This document shows, piece by piece, positions 16,132-24,046 of a stretch of DNA of 62,420 nt. Under the pieces are notes generated by a model that worked only from the letters and a program-made list of their open reading frames with translations, did no database searches and was not told the DNA's origin. Source of the stretch: Bryobacterales bacterium (GTDB taxonomy: Bacteria > Acidobacteriota > Terriglobia > Bryobacterales > Bryobacteraceae); NCBI GenBank assembly GCA_003167255.1, contig PMTR01000133.1, positions 1-62,420 on the forward strand, given 5' to 3'. Position numbers and translations under genes: made by a program. The stretch's first letter is position 1, and each line of letters begins with the position of its first letter.

Positions 16132-18708
16132 TTATTCGTGCGCCGGTGCGAATCGCCATAACGTGGAGCGCATGCCGATGCGCAGGGCGATCATGCGTCC
16201 GTTCGGCAGCCAGGCCATGGAGGCGTAATCGCTCGTTTTGTCGAATGGCAGGGGCTGCACACGGCCGTTCCGGGTATCCATCACGGCCGGCGCTGCGAAC
16301 CACGTCTCGTGAAGGGAAACCAGGAGGCGGCCGTCCGCATTCCAGCTACTGGGCGAGAGGTGCGAATACCTTGGCGCGTGCGATGCATCGGCGGGGATTT
16401 CCGTCTCCGGCGACCCGTCCAGAGGAACTCTAAAGAGCCGCGGATTCGGGCTTTCCAGGGCACTGACGAGCAGCGCCCGGCCGGAGGGGTCAGCCACAAC
16501 GCGATCGCCGGCTCGAATCTTCCGCGCTTGACCACCCGCGGAAGGAATCGACCATATGGTGCCCCCCGTTGCGAAATACAGCGTGCCGCCGTCCGGGGAG
16601 GCGGCCAGCGAGACGATTTCACCCTTGCCTGGAGCGATGCGGCGCGTAATGCGCCCGGTTTCCACGTCCGCGAACGCCACCGTGGCTCGCGGTACAGGAC
16701 CAATCAGGAACGCGATCTCGCGAGGACCGGCGACCGTGATTGGGGTCGAATTTTCCTCCGTGGTCGCGACCAGGGCAACCGGCTTCTTCCCCGGCTCCAC
16801 TACCATCAGGCGCGGCCGATCCGAATAGAGGACTGTCAGGACCACGCGCCCATCCGGCAGGACGGCAAGCAAATCGGGATCCGAGACCTCCGGAAACCGG
16901 GCCCACGTTTCCGTCTGATCGCCATCCAGCGGTCGGCTCACCAGTTCCGCCGGGAGGTCCGTTACGCAGGAATACAAGCTTCCATCGGGGGCGCTATCCA
17001 AGCCCCAGACTTCATGCGTTGCGGTAAACAGCGTTTGAGCCGGCCCGTGTCCGTGGGTGGGGATGGCAAGCACCCGCGTAAACCCTCCAAGCTCCAAAGT
17101 AACCAATGCGGATTTCCCATCGCGGCTCACCGCGAAATCGGGCGCGCCGGTGCCTCTCGGAGAACCGGGCGCAAGCGGCCGCGTGGCGCCGGTGGCCAGA
17201 TCCACCACCAGTACTCTCATGCCTCCGGCTTCCCGCCCCAGCGGCGCTCCATCGATCAAGGCTTCCTTGCCGTCCGGGAATACGCGAGGATTGGCGAGAC
17301 TATCCTGGGGATCCACCCCTGCGACGGGCAGATCCTGTACCCGCCCGGTTGCGGGCCAAAAGTGGAAGAGTTGCCACTCACGCGCGGAATTCAGCTTCAC
17401 CGCCAGTAAACTCCCGTCCGGGAGCGTCTCCGGCCGGAACGCCCGCGGGAACACGAGCCGCTCGTCGCCGCCAAGCACGGGCACGCTGTAGATCCCGTCC
17501 GGCACGGCCTGTATGCGGTCGTAATATATGGAGGAGCCGTCCGGCGCCCACGCGACATTGGTGACGTTTCCATGCTGCCGGCTATGGGTGAGCATCGACC
17601 AGTTGCCGGTTTCGGGTGTCATGACGCCCACCTGCGTGTAGCCTGCATCCACGGCGAAGAATGCCACCAGATGGCCGTCCGGCGAGGGGCGTGGTCTAAA
17701 CGCGATTTCCGGTCCGCCCAAAAGCGCTCCAGTCCAGTTGGTGAGACCGGGCGGCGGCGCCACGAATCGGTAAACGGCAATAGTCAGCACAATCAACGAA
17801 ACCGCCCCAGCGGCCGCCAGCGTCCAGCGACGCCAGCGCCACGTTCCGGGCAACTTCGGGGCAGTGCCGCTCTGGCTCGTCCCTGGCGACATCGCCGCCA
17901 GCGCGAACGACAGGTCGCGCGCCGATTGAAACCGGTTATCGGGATCTTTCTCCAGGCAGTGGTGAACGATCTGCCGCACACCTGAAGGCACCGAGTCCGG
18001 GAGATCGGGCGGTTCCTGCTTGAGTATCGCGGTCATCGTTTCCACGGCGGTGTCGCCATGAAAGGCACGGTGGCCGCTTAACATCTCGTACAGGATTACG
18101 CCATAGCTGAAGATGTCGGAACGAGGATCGGCTTCCTTGCCGCGAACCTGCTCCGGCGACATATAGCCCACCGTGCCCATCACTAGGCCCGGTTCGGTTT
18201 GAACCGTCAGCGTCTCGGTGACTGCGTCAGCCGTTGGCGGGGCGTTCAGCCTGGCCAACCCGAAGTCCAGGATTTTGACGCGCCCGTCCCGGGTCAACAT
18301 AATGTTCTCGGGCTTCAAGTCCCGGTGGACGATTCCCGCGGCGTGGGCGGCAGCAATCCCGTTGGCGATCTGGACGGCGCAATCGAGGCTCTTCCGTAAT
18401 CCGAGGGAGCTTCCACGGAGATGTTGGCCCTCAATCAGCTCACTCACGATATACGACACACCGTCTTCCGCGCCCACGTCGTAGATGGCGACGATGTTGG
18501 GATGATTCAGGGCAGCTACTGTGCGCGCCTCGAATTCGAACCGCTGGCGTCGGGAAGAGTCCGTAGCGGCCGCCAGCGGAAGAATCTTCACGGCTACCTC
18601 GCGTTTCAGCCGCCCGTCGCGCGCACGATACACCTCGCCCATGCCACCGGCGCCGATAATCGCGAGGATCTCATACGGCCCCAGTCGAGTTCCAGGAGTG
18701 AGGGACAT
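16132..18708 (-). CDS. Ser/Thr protein kinase with C-terminal TolB-like propeller
   Basis: The 858-residue membrane kinase has a Hanks-type catalytic domain at about residues 1-270: glycine loop IIGAGGMGEVYRARD, VAIK-type Lys in EVAVKILPL, catalytic loop IVHRDLKPENIMLT and DFG in KILDFGLARL. A single membrane segment (TLAAAGAVSLIVLTIAVYRF) follows at about residue 310. The rest, outside the membrane, is a beta-propeller of TolB/WD40-like blades (for example FRPRPSPDGHLVAFFAVDAG). The start MSLTPGTRLGPYE at 18708 is preferred over 18810, since the extra 34 residues have no kinase character. This kinase-propeller architecture is characteristic of acidobacteria; the signal sensed is unknown. Confidence 0.92.
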   Translation of the reverse strand: MSLTPGTRLGPYEILAIIGAGGMGEVYRARDGRLKREVAVKILPLAAATDSSRRQRFEFEARTVAALNHPNIVAIYDVGAEDGVSYIVSELIEGQHLRGSSLGLRKSLDCAVQIANGIAAAHAAGIVHRDLKPENIMLTRDGRVKILDFGLARLNAPPTADAVTETLTVQTEPGLVMGTVGYMSPEQVRGKEADPRSDIFSYGVILYEMLSGHRAFHGDTAVETMTAILKQEPPDLPDSVPSGVRQIVHHCLEKDPDNRFQSARDLSFALAAMSPGTSQSGTAPKLPGTWRWRRWTLAAAGAVSLIVLTIAVYRFVAPPPGLTNWTGALLGGPEIAFRPRPSPDGHLVAFFAVDAGYTQVGVMTPETGNWSMLTHSRQHGNVTNVAWAPDGSSIYYDRIQAVPDGIYSVPVLGGDERLVFPRAFRPETLPDGSLLAVKLNSAREWQLFHFWPATGRVQDLPVAGVDPQDSLANPRVFPDGKEALIDGAPLGREAGGMRVLVVDLATGATRPLAPGSPRGTGAPDFAVSRDGKSALVTLELGGFTRVLAIPTHGHGPAQTLFTATHEVWGLDSAPDGSLYSCVTDLPAELVSRPLDGDQTETWARFPEVSDPDLLAVLPDGRVVLTVLYSDRPRLMVVEPGKKPVALVATTEENSTPITVAGPREIAFLIGPVPRATVAFADVETGRITRRIAPGKGEIVSLAASPDGGTLYFATGGTIWSIPSAGGQARKIRAGDRVVADPSGRALLVSALESPNPRLFRVPLDGSPETEIPADASHAPRYSHLSPSSWNADGRLLVSLHETWFAAPAVMDTRNGRVQPLPFDKTSDYASMAWLPNGRMIALRIGMRSTLWRFAPAHE

Positions 18709-18855
18709 GAGCGTCTCACGATTGTATCCTGTCAGACGTCGTACTTGGATCGGGAACGGATCATGCGCGATCCGGGGCGCGATACCGACTTCCGGGGAGT
18801 AATCTCCCACAACGCCGTTTGTGGAGCGTAGCGTAACCCCGCTGCGCCGCTTGCG

Positions 18856-19857
18856 GTGTACGATGAAGGAACGGTGGTGCCGCCAAAACTCAAACTAAAG
18901 CAACGTGTTTTTGAGCTTCAGAAACTGTCTTTCGAGCGGTGCCTCGAACCGTCTGAGGCATGTTCTGGGTCGGCAATCCGCGCCCACTCGATCCAGAATG
19001 CGAACGTCCTGGACAGGCTCTGCCGTGACGGACACGTCGTGATGCCGAGGCTGAAAGCGCAACGTAGCGGCGGGCCTGATGTCGTGTTCGAATCAGTGGG
19101 GCGGCATCGGGCCACCACATTTACCGGGTTGTGCAGCAAACATGATCAGGCCATCTTCGCTCCGATTGACAACGGCGGGATTGATCTTTGCAGCGAAGAA
19201 CATTTGTTCTTGCTGGCCTACCGGTCTGTGCTCCGAGAGCTCCACGCGGTCCTGACGGTCGCGGTCAAGATTCAGCTCGCGTTTCAAGAGAAGGTCGACC
19301 TCGGCCTAGTGAAGGGCGATGTGCCCACACCGGAAGGAATGTTGGCTATTGAACATATCATGAGAGCATTCGATACATACGAGTATAAGCGAGAGTATGA
19401 TGCGGCGTATTCTGCGAGGGAGTATGGCTTAATCGAGCACCTTCATTTTTTCGAACATGCCTGGCTTCCAACACTTGCAGTGAGCTCACTATTCTCGCTC
19501 GACGACGTCATCGTGGGGGACGATGTTGCGCGCGTTGCGCTCAACGTATACGCGTGTGAGAACGGCGCGACGGCGGTCTTCTCATACTTAAACGACCATG
19601 GTCGGTACATTCGCCCAATTCTTGAGCCGTTTCGAGCGGCATCCGGCGCCCAGCGGCTCCGGATGCTATCAGCACGGGTCTTGAACTCATGTGAGAATTT
19701 TGTCATCGCGCCCGGCTTCTGGAATGGTCTCGACGACTCGAGGAAAAAAGCAATCCGCGATTTCTACGTCTCGTCCCTATTGGTGGATGCCGAGGATTCT
19801 GGGCGGGAGGATCTCATGCTGTTCAGCCCCGCCCGCGATAGACAGTCGGCCACATAA
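18856..19857 (+). CDS. Unknown protein with putative zinc-binding N terminus
   Basis: The 333-residue protein has an N-terminal region with the spaced Cys/His pattern EACSGSAIRAHSIQNANVL, GHVVMP and TFTGLCSKHDQAIFAPID. This looks like a treble-clef or HNH-like zinc site, but I see no complete nuclease motif. The remainder is mostly helical, with acidic and aromatic patches (RAFDTYEYKREYDAAY). I do not recognise a named family. Base composition appears lower in GC than flanking genes. It lies in an accessory patch just upstream of a ligD remnant and a MazF-AlbA_2 fusion, so an association with nucleic-acid conflict is possible but is inference only. The gene is divergent from the kinase. Confidence 0.6.
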   Translation: MYDEGTVVPPKLKLKQRVFELQKLSFERCLEPSEACSGSAIRAHSIQNANVLDRLCRDGHVVMPRLKAQRSGGPDVVFESVGRHRATTFTGLCSKHDQAIFAPIDNGGIDLCSEEHLFLLAYRSVLRELHAVLTVAVKIQLAFQEKVDLGLVKGDVPTPEGMLAIEHIMRAFDTYEYKREYDAAYSAREYGLIEHLHFFEHAWLPTLAVSSLFSLDDVIVGDDVARVALNVYACENGATAVFSYLNDHGRYIRPILEPFRAASGAQRLRMLSARVLNSCENFVIAPGFWNGLDDSRKKAIRDFYVSSLLVDAEDSGREDLMLFSPARDRQSAT

Positions 19858-19885
19858 ACTTTCCGGTGGCGCCCGGGGAATATAA

Positions 19886-20005
19886 GGACTTTTGACGGTG
19901 GCCCAATTCGAATTCGTTGAGTGGACGGAGGACGCGCACCTTCGGCATGGCCGGTTCGTGGCGCCGAGGGAGGATAAGAAGGCGAAGGATGTGAGGCGGG
20001 AGTAA
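19886..20005 (+). pseudogene. ligD: 3' remnant of an ATP-dependent DNA ligase D
   Basis: The frame ending with TAA at 20003-20005 encodes AQFEFVEWTEDAHLRHGRFV, then APREDKKAKDVRRE. This closely matches the extreme C terminus of bacterial LigD-type ATP-dependent DNA ligases (pattern EWTxDGxLRHxxFxxLREDKxxxxVRRE). An in-frame stop at 19883-19885 cuts it off upstream and no ligase sequence precedes it. It is therefore a fragment of roughly 38 codons. Its purine-rich last codons (GAGGCGGGAG) now lie where the ribosome-binding site of the MazF fusion should be, 6 bases before that gene. The match is recalled from the family, not searched. Confidence 0.65.
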
Positions 20006-20011
20006 ACATAT

Positions 20012-21157
20012 ATGGAAGAACGTGCCATCCGCAGGTTTGACCTGTTCTGGCTGAATCTGGACCCGGCCTTCGGCTCCGAAATGAGGGGTACGCGACCGTG
20101 CCTCGTGGTTTCGCCGGACGGCGCCAACCAAAAGAAACGGATCGTATCGATTGCACCAATTACATCCAACACAGCAAAGGCTGGCGAATCCGGCGTCCCC
20201 TTCCAACTCAACGGCAGGGATTCTGTGATTCTCCTGGATCAGATAACCACCGTCGATAAGGGCAGGCTTGGAAAGTTTATTGGGCAAATCGACCGCGCCA
20301 TAGCTACCGAAGTCGCGCGCGCGTTGAATACGCAGTTTATCCCCGAGGACTTTGTGCCGGAGCCGATAACCCCAAGATTCGTGCTGGGAAAAGTAGTGCC
20401 ATTTGACGAGGACAGGCGGTTCGAGTTCAAAGAAGTCATGTCCTCCGACCCGGCCAGCGCCATTAAGGACAATGCCGAGGAATATGCTGTTGCGTTTCTT
20501 AACAGTGAGGGGGGACGGATTTTCTGGGGCATCCGCGATCCTGACAGGACCGTGGTTGGAGTAAAGCTTTCAGGCGTGGAACGCGATGATGTGCGCAAGG
20601 CAGTGACGAGCAAGCTGAACTATATCCAGCCCCACCTCGACATTGTCAGCCTAAAGCTCACTTTTCATGAAGTCTCGGACGGAACGAGCGTTATCAGCGA
20701 CCTCTTCGTGGTGGAACTGGCCGTGCCTCGCGGGGACCCGACCACGATGTATTTCACGAGTGGAGACAAGGCGATTGTTCGTCTGGATGGCGTGAAACAG
20801 AAGCTTAAGGGGCCGCAGATTCAGCAATGGATCATGGCGCGGTTGAAGGCGGCGGCTATATCGGATACCGGCGAACCGGCAGCGGCTCCTCCCGAATCGC
20901 CTGCTCAATTGAAGCGCAAAGAGATACTGCCTTGGGTCGGAAAGATGGTCACGCTGAGCCAGATGAATACGGGGCGGGCCGTCATGCTGATTGGCCCTGT
21001 TGCTGGAAGCTCTACGGTTAAGGTGCTGGAATGCAAGGATTCCTATGTGACGGTGGAGTTCAATGGCGGCGGTTCGAAATCCATCTCGCTTGCGAACATC
21101 GAAATCTCTTACGACAACAAAAATGACCGGCTCGATCTACAGGAACGCTACGTGTGA
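20012..21157 (+). CDS. MazF-type toxin fused to a Schlafen AlbA_2 domain
   Basis: The 381-residue protein has two recognisable nucleic-acid domains. Residues 1 to about 115 match MazF/PemK endoribonucleases: RFDLFWLNLDPAFGSEMRG, RPCLVVSPDGANQKK, IAPITSN with the conserved Thr, and LLDQITTVDKGRLGKFIG. The catalytic Arg and Thr positions look intact. Residues about 125-270 match the Schlafen AlbA_2 domain: RRFEFKEVMSS, YAVAFLNSEGGRIFWGIRD and KAIVRLDGVKQKLKG. A third segment (about 295-375) looks like a small beta barrel. No MazE-type antitoxin gene precedes it, only a ligD remnant 6 bases away. RNA cleavage is likely for the first domain; the role of the fusion is unknown. Confidence 0.85.
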   Translation: MEERAIRRFDLFWLNLDPAFGSEMRGTRPCLVVSPDGANQKKRIVSIAPITSNTAKAGESGVPFQLNGRDSVILLDQITTVDKGRLGKFIGQIDRAIATEVARALNTQFIPEDFVPEPITPRFVLGKVVPFDEDRRFEFKEVMSSDPASAIKDNAEEYAVAFLNSEGGRIFWGIRDPDRTVVGVKLSGVERDDVRKAVTSKLNYIQPHLDIVSLKLTFHEVSDGTSVISDLFVVELAVPRGDPTTMYFTSGDKAIVRLDGVKQKLKGPQIQQWIMARLKAAAISDTGEPAAAPPESPAQLKRKEILPWVGKMVTLSQMNTGRAVMLIGPVAGSSTVKVLECKDSYVTVEFNGGGSKSISLANIEISYDNKNDRLDLQERYV

Positions 21158-21393
21158 TTAAGCTCGACGGAACTTGGATACCAGCGGAAGCCCAGCGGAG
21201 TGCGAATATTGCGTTAGCGGCAGTGGCGCTTTCAGCCGTTGCGGGCGGAGTACTTTTCTGGCGCAGCCGGCCGCTCCCGCTGCCGCGGGTCACCGGCATG
21301 GTCCAGATCAAGCGGGAGAGACGATCGATATGGAAGCGCCGCGGCAGACTCTTGGCTAACGGATGCGAGAAGGGACCGCGCCGCCAAGCGTAG
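21154..21393 (+). pseudogene. Small membrane remnant, possibly of a winged-helix/TolB regulator
   Basis: A short open frame begins with a GTG overlapping the TGA stop of the MazF fusion. It encodes one membrane segment (IALAAVALSAVAGGVLFW) followed by RSRPLPLPRVTGMVQI. The segment after the membrane span resembles the juxtamembrane part of acidobacterial winged-helix/TolB regulators, but the frame then becomes basic and featureless and stops. It may be a genuine 79-residue membrane protein coupled to the toxin gene, or a degraded remnant; I favour the latter. From 21394 to 21583 I see nothing recognisable. Confidence 0.3.
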
Positions 21394-21583
21394 GCCGATT
21401 CTGTCGTGCGCCCGGACCAAGACGGTGAACCCGGCATCTCGGAAAGTGGCGACGCTGGCCCGAAGTCCCCATCTGGGAAGCTTGCCCGATTAGGAACGAG
21501 AAACGCGCTTGCGTCTGGGGATCCGCCTTCCACTTGGCCGTGTAGTCGCCAGAGCGTACTTGTGCCGCCCGCAGTGCACCTCG

Positions 21584-24019
21584 CTACTGGTCCCTCAGCG
21601 CCGTCGAGGGCTCGATGCGGGTTGCCCGTCTGGCTGGGAACCAGCAGGCTAGCAACGCTACCAGCGTCAGGATGGCCGGCACCAGCACAAATATGATGGC
21701 ATCGCCCGGACCAGCCGTGAATAACATGCTCTTCACAGCCCTCGATGCCACCATCGCGATGGCTGTCCCTACCAATACCCCGATCGCCACCAGCCGGATG
21801 GCTTCCCGAATTAGCATCAGTTGCACATCCATGGCCGTCGCTCCCAGGGCCATGCGGATGCCGAACTCGCGCACGCGTTGGGTCACCGAATACGACACCA
21901 CGCCATAGATGCCGATGCTGGCCAGCACCAGCGCCAGTATGCCGAACAGACTCAATAACGCCGCGGAGAGCCGCTGCGCCCACACCGATTGCTGGATGGT
22001 GGAGTGGATGGACTCGGATTGCAGCAACAGATTCCGGTCGAGGCTCTGCACCTGTCGGCGCACCGTGCCCAGGACGGCGTCGGGATCGCCTGCCGTCCGG
22101 AAGTAGACCACCGCGGTGGGGAAGTAGTGTTGCACCATCGAGAGGTACACAAAAGGTTGCGCCTTTTCGCCCAGCGACTGGTAGTTGGCGTTGGCCGCCA
22201 CGCCAACCACTTCGGCCGGCTGGCTGTCGCCGAAGAACCGCACGCGCTTGCCGACGGGATCTTCGTCCGGCCAGTAGAAATTGGCGGCGGCTTCATTGAC
22301 AATCACTACGTTCGGACCGGTGGGTCCGTCCTGGAGGCTGAAATCGCGGCCGCGGAGCAGGGAAGTCCCGACGCTCTGGAAGTACCCCGGCCAGGTGAAG
22401 CCGGCCAGAATGATGCGGCCAGCGCCGGCCTCCTGCCCATCCAGCTCCATGGTGCGGGAAAGCGAAACGTGGAAGGGCCAGTCTTTCGCCAGGGTAGCGC
22501 TGACGACGCCGGGCACGGCGGCCACGCGTTCCAATGCGCGCTGCTCGAAATCGCGGCCGCGCGCTTCGTTATAGCCCTGGTCGGCTACGTTGAAGACGAC
22601 GATCCCCAGGTGCGCGGCATCGAAGCCGGGCTCGAAGCGACCGGCATTGCGCAGGCTGCGCACGAACAGTCCGGCCCCCACCAGCGCCACCAGTGAGAAG
22701 GCCACTTGGCCCATCACCAGCAGCGAGCGGGCGCTCCACGGACCGCCCGGAGAAACCACCTTGCCGGTTCGTTCTTTGAGATCGCTCGCGAGGTCGCTGC
22801 GGGTGGCGCGCAACGCCGGCACCAGCCCGAACAGTATGCCCGTCAACACCGACACCGCCAGCGTGTATGCCAGCACCGTACGATCCAACGCCAGATCGAC
22901 CGCCGCGAAACGGAACATGGGCGGCCTCAGCGACCACAGCGCGTCTCGCCCCCATACCGCCAGCAGCAGGCCCGCGGCGCCGCCCGCCAGCGCCAGCAAA
23001 AGGCTCTCCGTCAGCAGTTGGCGGATCAATCTGAGACGGCTTGCGCCCAGCGCCAGCCGCACCGTGATCTCCTTGCTTCGCGCGGCCGCCCGCGACAACA
23101 GGAGGCTGGCCACGTTTCCGCACGCGATGACGGCCACTATGCCGGACACGATCAGCAGCAGCAGGCTGGCGTCGGTGATCTGGTGCCGATTCGAGGGTGG
23201 GATGGCTGCGTCGGTCACCGATGTGAGGGAAACGCGGCGGCCCTGGTTGTCTTTCGGAAAGCGCTGCGCTAAGTCCTGGGCGATGCTAGCCAGATCGCCT
23301 TCGGCCTGCGCCATGCCAATTCCCGGCTTCAGCCTCCCGACCATCGAGAACAAAAGGGCTCTCCGCTGATTTACCAGGCCTGGCGCCGGGTACACCTGCG
23401 GGTACATCATGAACGGCACCCAGATCTCGGTAGCCGTCAGGGTGTCGATGCCTTCGAAGCCTCTGGGCGCCACGCCCACGATGGAATAGGACCGGCCGTT
23501 TAACCCCACGGTGCGCGAAGTGACGTTGGGGTCGCCCGCGTACTCGCGCTGCCAGAACCGGTAACTGACGACCGCCACCGGGTAGGCGCCGGGGCTCGAA
23601 TCTTCCTCCGGCAAGAAGCTGCGGCCCACCACGGGAGTCACACCCAAGGTGGAAAAATAATTCGCCGTGGCGATCTGCCCCATTACCAGCCGAGGCTCCG
23701 CGCCACCGGTGAGGTTGAGGCCCGCGCCGGTGTACAGCATCAGGGAAGAGAAGGCCTGGTTGTGGCTGCGATACTCCTGATAATTAGGAAAGGAGCAGCC
23801 CCAGTTGCCGGGATTGCGCGCGTCCAGGGTGTAGACTTCCACCAGGCGGGCGGGGTCGGCGACGGGCAAAGGCCGCATCAGGACGGCGTGAACCAGGGTG
23901 AAAACCGTGGTGTTTGCACCGATGCCCAAAGCCAGAGAGAACACCGCAACGGCCGTGAAGCCGCGATTCTTGGCCAACGCCCTCAGGCCGTAGCGTAGGT
24001 CTTCCAGAAGCCCATTCAT
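21584..24019 (-). CDS. ADOP-family ABC transporter permease (MacB/FtsX-like)
   Basis: The 811-residue membrane protein belongs to the acidobacterial duplicated orphan permease group. It starts MNGLLEDLRYGLRALAKNRGF, has a first membrane segment VAVFSLALGIGANTTVF, then a large periplasmic MacB-core domain (TLDARNPGNWGCSF to SLTSVTDAAIPPSN). Three membrane segments, a second periplasmic domain (about residues 460-660) and three final segments ending ACWFPARRATRIEPSTALRDQ complete the duplicated FtsX layout. No ATPase gene is adjacent, which is usual for the group. Its start lies only 27 bases from the divergent gene at 24047, so the two promoters must overlap or run into coding sequence. Confidence 0.93.
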   Translation of the reverse strand: MNGLLEDLRYGLRALAKNRGFTAVAVFSLALGIGANTTVFTLVHAVLMRPLPVADPARLVEVYTLDARNPGNWGCSFPNYQEYRSHNQAFSSLMLYTGAGLNLTGGAEPRLVMGQIATANYFSTLGVTPVVGRSFLPEEDSSPGAYPVAVVSYRFWQREYAGDPNVTSRTVGLNGRSYSIVGVAPRGFEGIDTLTATEIWVPFMMYPQVYPAPGLVNQRRALLFSMVGRLKPGIGMAQAEGDLASIAQDLAQRFPKDNQGRRVSLTSVTDAAIPPSNRHQITDASLLLLIVSGIVAVIACGNVASLLLSRAAARSKEITVRLALGASRLRLIRQLLTESLLLALAGGAAGLLLAVWGRDALWSLRPPMFRFAAVDLALDRTVLAYTLAVSVLTGILFGLVPALRATRSDLASDLKERTGKVVSPGGPWSARSLLVMGQVAFSLVALVGAGLFVRSLRNAGRFEPGFDAAHLGIVVFNVADQGYNEARGRDFEQRALERVAAVPGVVSATLAKDWPFHVSLSRTMELDGQEAGAGRIILAGFTWPGYFQSVGTSLLRGRDFSLQDGPTGPNVVIVNEAAANFYWPDEDPVGKRVRFFGDSQPAEVVGVAANANYQSLGEKAQPFVYLSMVQHYFPTAVVYFRTAGDPDAVLGTVRRQVQSLDRNLLLQSESIHSTIQQSVWAQRLSAALLSLFGILALVLASIGIYGVVSYSVTQRVREFGIRMALGATAMDVQLMLIREAIRLVAIGVLVGTAIAMVASRAVKSMLFTAGPGDAIIFVLVPAILTLVALLACWFPARRATRIEPSTALRDQ

Positions 24020-24046
24020 CCGTTACAGTAGTAAGCAGTATAGTAC

